From contig CAJXVZ010000003.1 of assembly GCA_913062845.1 (NCBI GenBank), positions 1 to 64,000 of the forward strand: 64,000 nucleotides of DNA, in the 5' to 3' direction. Shown in pieces: positions 27,224 through 36,919 of this stretch. The notes beneath the pieces are model-generated. The model saw nothing but the letters and a program-made list of their open reading frames with translations, ran no database searches and had not been told where the DNA came from. Position 1 is the stretch's first letter, and the number at the start of each line of letters is the position of its first letter. A program made the position numbers and the translations under genes. Source of the stretch: an uncultured Psychroflexus sp. GTDB taxonomy: Bacteria > Bacteroidota > Bacteroidia > Flavobacteriales > Flavobacteriaceae.

Positions 27224-27970
27224 ATGGGATTATTAGATAATAAAAACACCTTAATAACTGGTGCAAGTCGTGGCATTGGGCGTGGAATTGCATTACAATT
27301 TGCCAAACAGGGCTCTAATGTAGCTTTTACTTACAATTCATCTGCAGGCCCGGCTGAAGAGCTTGTAAAACTTTGTGAAGCTGAGGGCGTGAAAGCAAAA
27401 GCCTATCAGTCTGACGCAGCCGATTTTGATCAGGCGCAGGAACTGGCCAAAAAAGTATTGGAAGATTTCGGTCAGATTGACGTTCTCATAAACAATGCCG
27501 GTATTACTAAAGATAACCTCATGATGAGAATGAGTGAAGACGACTTCAACAAAGTTATCAAAGTAAATCTTAATTCGGTTTTCAATCTTACAAAAGCCGT
27601 TTTAAGGCCTATGCTGAAACAACGCCATGGAAGCATTATAAACATAAGTTCAGTTGTTGGTGTAAAGGGTAATGCAGGTCAGGGAAATTATGCGGCTTCT
27701 AAAGCAGGTATCATTGGATTTTCGAAGTCGATGGCTTTGGAATTAGGCTCTAGAAACATTAGAACAAATGTGATTGCGCCGGGTTTTATTGAAACAGAGA
27801 TGACCGATAAATTAGATGAAAAAACTGTTCAGGGCTGGAGAGACAGTATTCCTTTAAAACGTGGCGGAAGTCCGGAAGACGTGGCTAATGCATGTGTGTT
27901 TTTAGCCAGCGACCTAAGCGCTTACATCACAGGACAAACACTTAATGTTGACGGCGGTATGCTTACTTAA
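27224..27970 (+). CDS. fabG: 3-oxoacyl-[acyl-carrier-protein] reductase
   Basis: A 248-residue classical SDR performing the first reduction in fatty-acid elongation. TGASRGIGRGIA (about 12-23) binds NADPH, NNAGIT is conserved, and Ser-Tyr-Lys are in NISSVVG and YAASK. IAPGFIETEMT and the VDGGM end are typical of FabG. It is followed after 29 bases by the VWA-domain gene; the two may be co-transcribed. Confidence 0.93.
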   Translation: MGLLDNKNTLITGASRGIGRGIALQFAKQGSNVAFTYNSSAGPAEELVKLCEAEGVKAKAYQSDAADFDQAQELAKKVLEDFGQIDVLINNAGITKDNLMMRMSEDDFNKVIKVNLNSVFNLTKAVLRPMLKQRHGSIINISSVVGVKGNAGQGNYAASKAGIIGFSKSMALELGSRNIRTNVIAPGFIETEMTDKLDEKTVQGWRDSIPLKRGGSPEDVANACVFLASDLSAYITGQTLNVDGGMLT

Positions 27971-27999
27971 GGTCCGAGGCCTTTTTTGAATTCTTGTAT

Positions 28000-30021
28000 A
28001 TGAGTGACATTGAGTGGTTATGGCTGTTGGTGATTTTGGTATTGAGTTTTGGATTAACATGGTTTCAGTACCACAAGCAATTCAAAAAAAACAAATCCAG
28101 GAGTTTATGGTATGCCATTCCCAGATTTTTAGCTTACCTCTGCCTTGGCCTTTTAATTTTAAATCCCAAGTTTAAACAGGTCACTTATTTTAATGAGAAG
28201 CCTGATCTGATCATTGGCATTGACAATTCTATGTCCGTTGGTCAGCTCACTGATGCTGAAAATTACAAAAAAAGACTCAAAAAGTTTATTAATAATGAGG
28301 AATTGAATAAAAAATTCAACATTCATCCCTTTAGTTTTGGTGAAAATTATCAAACTTTTGACAGTCTTGTTTTTTCAGAACCTCAAACAAATATCAGCAA
28401 TTTTATAAATCAAATTTCTAAGGTTTTCAGAAACAGAAATTCGCATCTTTTGCTGTTTACGGATGGTCAACAAACCCTGGGTTCGGATTACATTTATACG
28501 TCAAAAAGCCTTCAAAAGGATATCATACCAATAATCGTTGGAGACACAACCAATTATGTAGATACAAAAATTGACAGAATAAATTCTAATTCCTACGCTT
28601 TTTTAAACAATCAATTCCCTGTTGAGTTTTTTGTGAGCTCAAATTCTGATAAGTCGGTAAAAACTGAACTTGTAATCCGAAAAAACAAAAAGATCCTAAG
28701 CAGGAAGCCAATAAATTTCAGTGACGAAAATAAAGTGGTAAATTTTACAATGTACTTAAAGGCCAACACCATTGGCGTGAACGCTTACACAGCAGAATTA
28801 CAACCCATTCAAGAAAAAAACACACAAAACAACAGACAGGAATTTGCCGTTGAAATTATAGATGAAAGGACCAAAATCCTGATATTATACGATAAACTTC
28901 ATCCTGACCTGGGTATGCTTAAAGAGAGTATTGAATCTAATCCGCAACGTCAGGTCCAACTGAAGAGCATAAAGGAAACCTTGGTAAACCCCGGTGATTT
29001 CAATCTTGTAATACTTTACCAACCTGATTTCAGTTTCAAATCCACTTATGATAAATTGAGAGATCAAAGTATAAATCATATTGTTATTACCGGTTCACAG
29101 ACAAATTATAACTTTTTAAATCGTGCCCAGAACCATTTTCTAAAATCTTCATCTCGCGCAACAGAAGATTTTTATGCTGAAGTCAATCCCGGTTTTAATA
29201 GTTATCAGTTACAAGACATAAATTTTGACTTATTTCCGCCTTTAAAAGATACATTTGGCGACATTGAATTAAAGTCAGAAGCAGATGTCTTACTTTTTCA
29301 AAATATCGATGGCTACTCAACCAGGCAACCGCTTCTTATGACGGTTTCAGAAGGCAGAAATCAGAAAACAGCCTATTTATTTGGTGAAAATATTTGGCGC
29401 TGGCGCATGCGTTCTTACATTGAAGAGGAAAGTTTCAAGGAATTTGATGGCTTCATCGATCAATTGATTCAATTTGTAAGCAGCACTCAGACGAAGAAGC
29501 GTCTGGTAAGTGACATCAAGTCCTTTTATAACAAAGGAGAAAATAATATAGTAAATGTTCAGTATTTTGATCAAAACTATAGCTTTGACCCCAATCAAAA
29601 GATTAGTCTTAACATGTCTGATAAAGAAACCAACAAAAATTACTCATATAACCTGATCATTAAAAATAACAATTATTCCACAAAAATAAATGATCTTCCA
29701 GCCGGAGAATATAATTACAGTATTGATGTTTCGGGCAAAAACCTTGCAATAAAAGGAGAGTTTAAGATGATAGATTTTTTGTTGGAAAAAAGTTTTTACA
29801 GAGCAAATGTTGAAAAATTAAGGATGCTTTCAGATACCGTATTTTATGAAGACCAGCTGGGAGCTTTAAAAAATTATCTGAGCTCTGAGCAAAAATTTAA
29901 ACCTGTCCAAAAATCGATTGAAAAAAGAGAATCTTTAGTTAATTGGTGGGTTTTATTAGCCTTAATTGTTGTATTTTTGAGCATAGAGTGGTTTAGTAGA
30001 AAATACCACGGTTTAATTTAA
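28000..30021 (+). CDS. VWA-domain membrane protein of unknown function
   Basis: A 673-residue protein with two membrane spans near the N-terminus (about 4-22 and 37-55), a von Willebrand A-like domain opening with IIGIDNSMS (a DxSxS metal-site pattern) and LLLFTDGQQT, a long extracytoplasmic region, and a last span near the C-terminus (WWVLLALIVVFLSIEWFS). The overall plan resembles BatA-like or DUF4159-neighbour proteins of Bacteroidota, but no family can be named firmly. The frame opens at a TTG at 27994; the ATG at 28000 is preferred. Confidence 0.7.
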   Translation: MSDIEWLWLLVILVLSFGLTWFQYHKQFKKNKSRSLWYAIPRFLAYLCLGLLILNPKFKQVTYFNEKPDLIIGIDNSMSVGQLTDAENYKKRLKKFINNEELNKKFNIHPFSFGENYQTFDSLVFSEPQTNISNFINQISKVFRNRNSHLLLFTDGQQTLGSDYIYTSKSLQKDIIPIIVGDTTNYVDTKIDRINSNSYAFLNNQFPVEFFVSSNSDKSVKTELVIRKNKKILSRKPINFSDENKVVNFTMYLKANTIGVNAYTAELQPIQEKNTQNNRQEFAVEIIDERTKILILYDKLHPDLGMLKESIESNPQRQVQLKSIKETLVNPGDFNLVILYQPDFSFKSTYDKLRDQSINHIVITGSQTNYNFLNRAQNHFLKSSSRATEDFYAEVNPGFNSYQLQDINFDLFPPLKDTFGDIELKSEADVLLFQNIDGYSTRQPLLMTVSEGRNQKTAYLFGENIWRWRMRSYIEEESFKEFDGFIDQLIQFVSSTQTKKRLVSDIKSFYNKGENNIVNVQYFDQNYSFDPNQKISLNMSDKETNKNYSYNLIIKNNNYSTKINDLPAGEYNYSIDVSGKNLAIKGEFKMIDFLLEKSFYRANVEKLRMLSDTVFYEDQLGALKNYLSSEQKFKPVQKSIEKRESLVNWWVLLALIVVFLSIEWFSRKYHGLI

Positions 30022-30031
30022 ATTTTAAAAC

Positions 30032-30847
30032 ATGGAAAGACTATCAAAATCGGTTGTAGTTATAGTTATTGCAATCTTTGTAGGGTTAATCATAATCTTT
30101 AATTCAGCGGTCACAATTGACTCGGGTGAAGCAGGTGTATTGTACAGAACATTCGGCGGTGGTGTTGTAACGGACGAACCACCTTTAGATGAAGGTTTTC
30201 ATATCGTTGCACCCTGGAACAAAGTTTACGTTTATGAGGTAAGACGTCAGGAAATATTTGAAAAAATGAAGGTATTATCCTCAAACGGACTGGATATTCA
30301 ATTAGACGCCTCCGTTTGGTACAAACCCGATGCAGTAAATTTAGGTAAACTGCATCAGGAGATTGGAGATGATTATTTAAATAGAATCATACTGCCTACT
30401 ATAAGATCAGCTTCAAGAAGTGTTGTAGGCCGATATACTCCAGAGCAACTTTACTCCAGTAAAAGAGATGCTATACAAAGAGAGATTTTTGAGGAAACCA
30501 AAAAAATTGTCGACGACCAATATATTGTTTTGGATGAAGTGCTCGTTAGAGACGTGACCCTTCCTCCAACAATCAAACAAGCTATTGAGAGAAAATTGAA
30601 GCAAGAGCAGGAATCTCTGGAATATGAATTCAGATTAGTTACTGCGCAAAAAGAAGCAGAACGTCAAAGAATTGAAGCACAAGGTAAGGCTGATGCCAAC
30701 AGAATCTTAAGTGCATCACTGACCGACAAAATTCTTACGGACAAAGGTATCGAAGCCACTAACAAACTGGCTGAATCTCCAAACTCAAAAGTTGTAGTTA
30801 TAGGTTCTGGAGAAAACGGTATGCCTTTAATTCTTGGAAATAATTAA
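30032..30847 (+). CDS. Prohibitin-family (SPFH) membrane protein
   Basis: A 271-residue protein: N-terminal membrane anchor (about residues 8-26), an SPFH/band 7 domain (VDSGEAGVLYRTFGG and EGFHIVAPWNKVYVYEVRRQE), then a coiled-coil region rich in Glu, Ala and Lys (about 185-235). Such proteins form large membrane rings around FtsH-type proteases. It begins 10 bases after the VWA gene, so the two are likely one unit. Confidence 0.88.
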   Translation: MERLSKSVVVIVIAIFVGLIIIFNSAVTIDSGEAGVLYRTFGGGVVTDEPPLDEGFHIVAPWNKVYVYEVRRQEIFEKMKVLSSNGLDIQLDASVWYKPDAVNLGKLHQEIGDDYLNRIILPTIRSASRSVVGRYTPEQLYSSKRDAIQREIFEETKKIVDDQYIVLDEVLVRDVTLPPTIKQAIERKLKQEQESLEYEFRLVTAQKEAERQRIEAQGKADANRILSASLTDKILTDKGIEATNKLAESPNSKVVVIGSGENGMPLILGNN

Positions 30848-30901
30848 ATCTGACAATTGCTAATTATCTGTTAGCAGCAGATTAAATATAAAATATATAT
30901 T

Positions 30902-30909
30902 TACATTTG
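30902..30909 (+). promoter_or_regulatory. -7 promoter box (TACATTTG) for the his operon
   Basis: TACATTTG fits TAnnTTTG and is followed by exactly four bases and the ATG of the leader peptide, so the leader peptide would be translated from the very 5' end of the message. Confidence 0.6.
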
Positions 30910-30913
30910 TAAT

Positions 30914-30964
30914 ATGAAAAAAACTTGGACATTACATCATTCTGTGTTTACCCTCAAACGGTAA
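30914..30964 (+). CDS. Putative his operon leader peptide (16 aa)
   Basis: A 16-codon frame MKKTWTLHHSVFTLKR with two adjacent histidine codons at 30935-30940, ending 66 bases before hisG. Its position between the promoter and a terminator hairpin, and the His-His pair, fit translation-controlled attenuation. Two His codons is few compared with the enterobacterial leader, so control may be mild. The Trp codon could be incidental. Confidence 0.65.
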   Translation: MKKTWTLHHSVFTLKR

Positions 30965-31020
30965 GTGTGATGTTATGGTTTAAATATACACCCGTTTGAA
31001 TTTCAGACGGGTTTTTTATT
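30954..31020 (+). promoter_or_regulatory. his attenuator: antiterminator arm and terminator hairpin
   Basis: The terminator stem is ACCCGTTTGA / TCAGACGGGT (30990-31012, one G-U pair) with a run of six T (31012-31017). An upstream arm TCAAACGG (30954-30961), covering the last codons of the leader peptide, is exactly complementary to CCGTTTGA (30992-30999), the 5' half of that stem. Ribosome stalling on the His codons would leave the arm free to block the terminator; a ribosome reaching the leader stop would cover it and let the terminator form. Confidence 0.7.
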
Positions 31021-31030
31021 TTTAAAATTT

Positions 31031-31888
31031 ATGGAAAACATTAAAATAGGTATTCAAAAATCAGGACGCTTACACGACCAATCTATTGATATCCTTAAGC
31101 GCTGCGGGATTTCAATTGATAATGGCAAAGATCAGCTAAAGGCGGCTTCTCCTAATTTCCCTTTGGAAATATATTATTTAAGAAATGGAGATATACCTCA
31201 ATATCTGAAAGATGGCGTTGTAGATGCAGCTATTATAGGAGAAAATCTGCTGATTGAAAAAGCACCAAAAATTACTTATGTGATGAAATTGGGCTTTTCG
31301 AAATGTCGTGTTAGTCTGGCCATACCAAAAGAAAAAGCATACAATGGCATTTCTGATTTTGATGGCCAAAGAATTGCGACTTCATATCCCAATACGGTCA
31401 ATCAGTTCTTAAAAAAACATCATATTAATGCTGATATACACATCATTAATGGTTCTGTAGAGATTGCACCTAATATTGGTTTGGCAGATGGAATTTGCGA
31501 TATCGTCTCAACGGGAAGTACATTGTTTAAAAACAATCTCAAAGAGGTTGAGACACTCTTAATAAGTGAAGCTGTATTAGCGACTTCACCAAATATTTCA
31601 GCAGATAATAAAGCTATTTTAGATAAACTCTGCTTCAGGTTGGATGCGGTTTTGAAAGCTAAAAATTCAAAGTACATTCTCATGAATGTCCCAAATGATA
31701 AAATAGACCATGTGATTCAACTTTTACCCGGTATGAAAAGTCCAACCGTGATGCCGCTTGTAGAAAAAAACTGGTCATCGGTACATACAGTCATCAATGA
31801 AAATGATTTCTGGAGTGTGATCGACCAATTAAAGCAAGCTGGCGCCGAAGGTATTTTGGTCGCACCTATCGAAAAAATGATCCTATAA
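31031..31888 (+). CDS. hisG: ATP phosphoribosyltransferase
   Basis: A 285-residue enzyme making phosphoribosyl-ATP from ATP and PRPP, the committed step of histidine synthesis. The N-terminal KIGIQKSGRLHDQSIDILK, DGICDIVSTGSTL (PRPP loop region) and the C-terminal ACT-like regulatory domain (about 210-285) identify the long form, which is inhibited by histidine and does not need HisZ. The ATG is 14 bases after the attenuator T run. Its stop overlaps the ATG of hisD by one base. Confidence 0.96.
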   Translation: MENIKIGIQKSGRLHDQSIDILKRCGISIDNGKDQLKAASPNFPLEIYYLRNGDIPQYLKDGVVDAAIIGENLLIEKAPKITYVMKLGFSKCRVSLAIPKEKAYNGISDFDGQRIATSYPNTVNQFLKKHHINADIHIINGSVEIAPNIGLADGICDIVSTGSTLFKNNLKEVETLLISEAVLATSPNISADNKAILDKLCFRLDAVLKAKNSKYILMNVPNDKIDHVIQLLPGMKSPTVMPLVEKNWSSVHTVINENDFWSVIDQLKQAGAEGILVAPIEKMIL

Positions 31889-33168
31889 TGAAGACAATTA
31901 CAAATCCAAAAAAGTCAACCTGGAAAGAAATTCTTAAACGTCCAACACAGGATTATGCAGCTTTAGAAAATGATGTAAAAGCCATTTTTGAAGACATAAA
32001 ATCTCACGGTGATAATTCAATAATCAAATATACTGAGCTGTTTGATGGTGTAAGGATAGCAGACTTTTCAGTCGAAGAATCTTCGATTGAAAATGCTGAA
32101 AATAATATTTCAAAAGAACTCAAAAATGCTATTGATGTAGCTTATGACAATATTTACAAATTTCATGAAGCTCAACAAAAGAATACACTGTGTGTAGAAA
32201 CGCAGAAAGGTGTAGAGTGCTGGCAGGCTTCAAAACCAATTGAAAAGGTAGGCTTATATATCCCGGGAGGAACAGCACCTTTGTTCTCCAGCATTTTAAT
32301 GCTGGGAATACCTGCTCAAATAGCAGGATGTAAAGAAGTAATTATGGTAACACCGCCCGGAAAAGAACAAAACATTCATCCGGCTATGCTCTATGCCGCA
32401 AAATGCTGTGGTATCAATAATATTTTTAAAGTTGGAGGTATACAGGCCATTGCAGCCTTAACCTTTGGCACGGAGACTATTCCTAAGGTATATAAAATTT
32501 TTGGACCGGGAAACCAGTATGTTACAGTAGCTAAACAAGTAGCGACCAGTTATGACGTCTCTATTGACATGCCTGCCGGACCTTCAGAGTTGATGGTTCT
32601 GGCAGATGATTCTGCAAAACCCGCCTATCTGGCCTCCGATTTGCTGAGTCAGGCTGAACATGGTATAGACAGTCAGGTCGTGCTGGTAACTACTTCAAAG
32701 GAAATTGCTGAACGTACTAAGGAAGAAATTGAAAAACAGCTCAATGACCTGCCACGCAAAAATATCGCTCAAAAAGCCATAGAAAACTCTGTTATGATCA
32801 TTGTAGATCATATCAAGACTGCTTTAGATTTAAGTAACCTGTACAGTCCTGAACACCTTATCGTTTGTGTTGAAAACGAAGAAGAAATTGTTTCGGGCAT
32901 TACCAATGCCGGGTCTGTGTTTATTGGCAATTACACGCCTGAAAGCGCAGGAGATTATGCCTCAGGCACAAACCATACTTTACCTACCAATGCTTTTGCA
33001 AGACAATACAGTGGTGTGAACCTGGACAGCTTTTGTAAAAAAATAACCTATCAAAAGATCACTAAATCAGGTTTGAAGGCCTTAGGAAAACATATTGAAA
33101 TTATGGCTGAAGCTGAAGAGCTCTTTGCACATAAAAATGCCGTAAGCTTGAGGTTAAAAGATATATAA
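31888..33168 (+). CDS. hisD: Histidinol dehydrogenase
   Basis: A 426-residue zinc enzyme performing the last two oxidations, L-histidinol to L-histidine, with NAD+. VGLYIPGGTAPLFSS, GPGNQYVTVAKQ and DMPAGPSELMVLAD are the diagnostic stretches; the zinc and catalytic residues are in SQAEHG and TNHTLPT. It begins on the last base of hisG (TAATG), showing tight coupling. A hairpin follows before hisC. Confidence 0.97.
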   Translation: MKTITNPKKSTWKEILKRPTQDYAALENDVKAIFEDIKSHGDNSIIKYTELFDGVRIADFSVEESSIENAENNISKELKNAIDVAYDNIYKFHEAQQKNTLCVETQKGVECWQASKPIEKVGLYIPGGTAPLFSSILMLGIPAQIAGCKEVIMVTPPGKEQNIHPAMLYAAKCCGINNIFKVGGIQAIAALTFGTETIPKVYKIFGPGNQYVTVAKQVATSYDVSIDMPAGPSELMVLADDSAKPAYLASDLLSQAEHGIDSQVVLVTTSKEIAERTKEEIEKQLNDLPRKNIAQKAIENSVMIIVDHIKTALDLSNLYSPEHLIVCVENEEEIVSGITNAGSVFIGNYTPESAGDYASGTNHTLPTNAFARQYSGVNLDSFCKKITYQKITKSGLKALGKHIEIMAEAEELFAHKNAVSLRLKDI

Positions 33169-33177
33169 TTGAACCTC

Positions 33178-33222
33178 AGCAGAATTTTAATAAGTTAGTT
33201 TTCAACTTATGTCAGTTCTGCT
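33178..33222 (+). other. Two-part hairpin between hisD and hisC
   Basis: The 71-base gap holds nested inverted repeats: outer AGCAGAA / TTCTGCT and inner ATAAGTT / AACTTAT, each perfect. No T run follows, so it is more likely an mRNA stability or processing element than a terminator. All other his junctions in this operon overlap. Confidence 0.6.
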
Positions 33223-33239
33223 TAGATTCAGAAATCAAG

Positions 33240-34286
33240 ATGATATTGAAAAAAGATATTATAAATTTAATAAGACCTGATTTAAGGACTATCGAAGCTT
33301 ATTCATCAGCCCGGGATGAATTTAGCACGACCGGGGAAATGGTATTCCTGGATGCTAATGAGAATCCTTTTGATAATGGCTTAAACCGTTATCCCGATCC
33401 CTATCAAAAAAAATTGAAAGCCAGAATTTCTGAAATAAAGAATGTTCCGGTCAAAAACATTCTGCTCGGTAATGGCAGTGACGAGGTCATTGATCTTATC
33501 ATACGTTTATTTTGCAAGCCATATGAAGATAAGGCCCTTATCTTTCCTCCTACATATGGAATGTATAAAGTGGTATGCAATCTCAATGCGATTGAAGTAT
33601 TAGAAGTAAATCTCGACAAAGATTTTGAAATTGATATAAAAAAATTAAAACCAGAGCTTCATAAAAATCCAAAATTGATTTTTGTTTGTTCTCCTAATAA
33701 TCCCAGTGGAAATTCTATACAGGCAAAAAATATTGAATTTATTCTTGAAAATTTTGATGGGATTGTAGTTCTGGATGAAGCTTACCAGGATTTTTCGCCG
33801 CAAACATCCTGGTCTCGGTTAATTGATAAATACCCTCATCTGATTGTGCTCCAAACCTTTTCAAAAGCTTATGCTATGGCCGGCGCCAGACTTGGAATGT
33901 GCTTTGCAAACCCATTGATCATTGAATATCTCAATCGAATAAAACCTCCTTATAACATCAATCAATTAACACAAATTGAAATACTGAAAGCCTTAGACCA
34001 AAAAGATAAAGTTGACAAACAAATAGAAATACTTTCAGAAGAAAGGCAAAAATTAAACCAGGCGTTGGCAACTGTTTCCTGGATCGAAAATGTTTATCCG
34101 AGTGATGCCAACTTTGTATTGATTAAAGTTGATGATGCTCAGAAAAGATACGTTGAACTTTTAGAACAAGACATTGTGGTAAGAAACAGACATAATTTAC
34201 CGGGTTGTAAAAATTGTCTAAGAATAAGTATTGGCACACCGGAGGAAAATCAAATCTTAATTGAGGCTTTAAAAACATTGACATGA
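33240..34286 (+). CDS. hisC: Histidinol-phosphate aminotransferase
   Basis: A 348-residue PLP enzyme of fold type I converting imidazole-acetol phosphate to histidinol phosphate with glutamate. [10 protein letters not shown] is the HisC N-terminal motif; [18 protein letters not shown] and [12 protein letters not shown] hold PLP-binding residues, the last with the Schiff-base lysine. It overlaps hisB by 4 bases (ATGA). Confidence 0.96.
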   Translation: MILKKDIINLIRPDLRTIEAYSSARDEFSTTGEMVFLDANENPFDNGLNRYPDPYQKKLKARISEIKNVPVKNILLGNGSDEVIDLIIRLFCKPYEDKALIFPPTYGMYKVVCNLNAIEVLEVNLDKDFEIDIKKLKPELHKNPKLIFVCSPNNPSGNSIQAKNIEFILENFDGIVVLDEAYQDFSPQTSWSRLIDKYPHLIVLQTFSKAYAMAGARLGMCFANPLIIEYLNRIKPPYNINQLTQIEILKALDQKDKVDKQIEILSEERQKLNQALATVSWIENVYPSDANFVLIKVDDAQKRYVELLEQDIVVRNRHNLPGCKNCLRISIGTPEENQILIEALKTLT

Positions 34287-35416
34287 AGAAACTACTCATT
34301 TTAGACCGTGACGGTACGATCATCAGAGAACCTGAAGATGAACAAATTGACAGCTTTGAAAAACTGGAATTTTATCCCAAGGCTATATCTGTATTATCTG
34401 ATATTTCAAGACTTAATGAATTTGAGTTCATCATGATCACCAATCAGGATGGCTTGGGTACAGATGCCTTTCCGGAGGAGGATTTTTGGCCGGTTCAAAA
34501 TTTCATCGTCAAAACTTTAGAAAATGAAGGCATTATGTTTAAAGATATTTTGATTGACAGGACCTTTCCCCATGAAGAAGCTGAAACGCGAAAACCCCGA
34601 ACAGGTTTATTAAAACCATATCTTGACGGTGACTACAATTTAAAAGAATCAATTGTTATAGGAGATCGCCTCACCGATATTGAACTTGCCAAAAACATTG
34701 GCAGTCAGGGAATCTATATCAATAATAATTCAGGTTTGGGAGATGACGAACTAAGCGAATCTCAATCCGAATTAAAAAAATATATCCAGCTGGAAACACA
34801 ATCCTGGGAAGACATTTACGATTTCATCCGACTGGGTTCAAGAGTTGTTGAAATCAATCGGAACACCAAAGAAACCAGGATTAAAGTCAGGCTCGATTTG
34901 GATGGAACAGGACAATTTTCATCAAAAACCGGTTTATCATTCTTTGACCACATGCTGGAACAGGTATCCAGGCATGCCCTGGTAGATCTGCAAATAGACG
35001 TTGATGGTGACCTCAACGTGGATGAACACCACACCATTGAAGACACGGCTATAGCTCTTGGCGAAGCTTTCAGAAAAGCACTCGGCAATAAAATAGGTCT
35101 GGACAGATATGGGTTTTATCTGCCAATGGATGATGCTTTAGCTCAGGTAGGCATAGACTTTGGTGGTCGTCCCTGGCTGGTATGGCAGGCAGAATTTAAA
35201 CGCGAGTACGTTGGAGATATGCCGACAGAAATGTTTATGCATTTTTTCAAATCTTTTTCTGATGCGGCACAGGCCAACTTAAACATCAAGGCAGAGGGAC
35301 AAAATGAACATCACAAAATAGAATCAATTTTCAAGGCTTTTGCACGGGCAATTAAAGCAGCAATAAAAAGAGATACTGAAAAACTAATCTTACCATCTAC
35401 TAAAGGAAGTTTATGA
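34283..35416 (+). CDS. hisB: Bifunctional histidinol-phosphatase / imidazoleglycerol-phosphate dehydratase
   Basis: A 377-residue fusion. The N-terminal HAD phosphatase domain (about 1-165) starts [10 protein letters not shown] with the catalytic Asp pair and includes TNQDG and the HxE-type loop. The C-terminal dehydratase (about 180-377) has FFDHMLEQ, the repeated metal-binding HHTIEDT / HHKIES and the closing LPSTKG. The fused form is the rule in Bacteroidota and enterobacteria. It overlaps both neighbours by 4 bases. Confidence 0.96.
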   Translation: MKKLLILDRDGTIIREPEDEQIDSFEKLEFYPKAISVLSDISRLNEFEFIMITNQDGLGTDAFPEEDFWPVQNFIVKTLENEGIMFKDILIDRTFPHEEAETRKPRTGLLKPYLDGDYNLKESIVIGDRLTDIELAKNIGSQGIYINNNSGLGDDELSESQSELKKYIQLETQSWEDIYDFIRLGSRVVEINRNTKETRIKVRLDLDGTGQFSSKTGLSFFDHMLEQVSRHALVDLQIDVDGDLNVDEHHTIEDTAIALGEAFRKALGNKIGLDRYGFYLPMDDALAQVGIDFGGRPWLVWQAEFKREYVGDMPTEMFMHFFKSFSDAAQANLNIKAEGQNEHHKIESIFKAFARAIKAAIKRDTEKLILPSTKGSL

Positions 35417-36000
35417 GCAAAGAAGTGGTTATTATAGATTATGGTGCAGGAAATATTCAAAGCATTCAATTTGCTTTGAACAGATTAGGCTATACTTCAG
35501 TCTTAAGTAGTGACCAGGCTGTAATAAAAAATGCAGAGAAATTGATCTTTCCCGGAGTTGGCCATGCTAAAAGTGCAATGAGGCAACTTAAAGAGACCGG
35601 ACTTCACCAATTGATACCAGAGCTAACACAACCCGTTCTTGGAATTTGTCTGGGCATGCAACTCATGTGTAAAAGCACAGAAGAAGGACCGACGGAAGGA
35701 CTCGGTATTTTTGATGTAAATGTCAAACATTTTAAAATCGATCAAAAGGTACCCCACATGGGTTGGAACCTTATCAAAAATCTAAAGACAGATCTATTTG
35801 AAGGTTTACCCAAAGAAACTTATATGTATTTTGTTCATTCCTACTATGTTCCATCAAATACTGAAAGCATAGCTGACTCAGATTATGGGCAAAAATTCTG
35901 TGCTGCTTTGCAAAAAGAAAATTTCTTTGGCGTCCAGTTCCATCCGGAAAAAAGTGGTGCCTGGGGAGAACAGATCCTGAATAATTTCCTGAAGCTGTAA
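35413..36000 (+). CDS. hisH: Imidazole glycerol phosphate synthase, glutamine amidotransferase subunit
   Basis: A 195-residue class I glutamine amidotransferase that gives ammonia to His[11 protein letters not shown] opens it, the nucleophile is in [10 protein letters not shown], and His-Glu are in [10 protein letters not shown]. It is the last his gene here: hisA, hisF and hisIE, which commonly follow in this phylum, are replaced 10 bases later by the end of an opposing patatin gene. HisH has no use without HisF, so those genes must be elsewhere. Confidence 0.96.
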   Translation: MSKEVVIIDYGAGNIQSIQFALNRLGYTSVLSSDQAVIKNAEKLIFPGVGHAKSAMRQLKETGLHQLIPELTQPVLGICLGMQLMCKSTEEGPTEGLGIFDVNVKHFKIDQKVPHMGWNLIKNLKTDLFEGLPKETYMYFVHSYYVPSNTESIADSDYGQKFCAALQKENFFGVQFHPEKSGAWGEQILNNFLKL

Positions 36001-36010
36001 TAGTAATTTT

Positions 36011-36919
36011 TTAAAATTTATCAAAAACAAGTTTGTTATCGTAATTTTTTGTTCTGGCGTAATTGAAGCCGTCTTTCCACCATTGAGCCATCAGTTTTTT
36101 ATCAAAGATCAATGAATTTTCGGTGAGTTTACTTGGTGTGTAGTACAAATTAAGCTTCACATCACGGTGCATAGCTGCGAGTTTACCTTCTCTTATATCA
36201 TGTTTTTCAACCTGATCCAGCATAAAACCAAAAAGATTCATCATAAGAGAAAACGGGTTTTTGCCAAGCACTTTATTGTGTTCCATATTCTCAGCTTCCA
36301 GAATAATGGCGTCAATTTCAGTAGCACCTCGACGTATAGCTTCCCGAATAGGAACAAGACTACCAAAACCACCGTCAGCATATTCACAATCATTCTTTCT
36401 GACCAAACTCATAAAAGGCACTAAATTACAAGAGATCCAAATCCAGTCTACAAAATCTTCGTAATCAAAACCCTGTATAGACTTATATTCAACTTCGTTT
36501 TTGGTGAGGTTAGAAACAGTAACTATAATGTCCTTTCCGCAACATTTGGCTTTTTCGAAATCTCTGATATCAAAATACTTTTTGATGGTTTTCCTCAGGT
36601 TTTTGCTTTCGCCAAAGGTTCGCTTTTTCTTGATAAACTGAACTACCGTATTCAGGTAGTTGATGGTTACATATTCCCTGCCCTCTTTTTTTCGTTTTAT
36701 AAAAGGATTTAAGCTGAAAATATTGGATTGATTGACATTAGTGTAAATGTGCTTAACCTTACTTATATCTCCCATGGACAAATGTGGAATGAGCAAACTC
36801 CCGGTTGAAGAACCCAAAAATAGTCTATAGTCGTGATGTAGCACTTTCATTAAATACTCTGCTACACCACCAGCAAAAGCTCCCTTACTACCACCACCTG
36901 ATATCACTAATGCTCTCAT
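36011..36919 (-). CDS. Patatin-like phospholipase
   Basis: A 302-residue serine lipase of the bacterial patatin family. The oxyanion loop GGGSKGAFAGG is at residues 8-18, the nucleophile elbow GSSTG at 36-40 (Ser38), and the catalytic Asp in YADGGFGS near 191. The catalytic dyad is complete. No signal peptide is seen, so it is probably cytoplasmic or membrane-attached. It overlaps the M1 peptidase by 4 bases and ends a minus-strand unit starting at 40159. Confidence 0.88.
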   Translation of the reverse strand: MRALVISGGGSKGAFAGGVAEYLMKVLHHDYRLFLGSSTGSLLIPHLSMGDISKVKHIYTNVNQSNIFSLNPFIKRKKEGREYVTINYLNTVVQFIKKKRTFGESKNLRKTIKKYFDIRDFEKAKCCGKDIIVTVSNLTKNEVEYKSIQGFDYEDFVDWIWISCNLVPFMSLVRKNDCEYADGGFGSLVPIREAIRRGATEIDAIILEAENMEHNKVLGKNPFSLMMNLFGFMLDQVEKHDIREGKLAAMHRDVKLNLYYTPSKLTENSLIFDKKLMAQWWKDGFNYARTKNYDNKLVFDKF

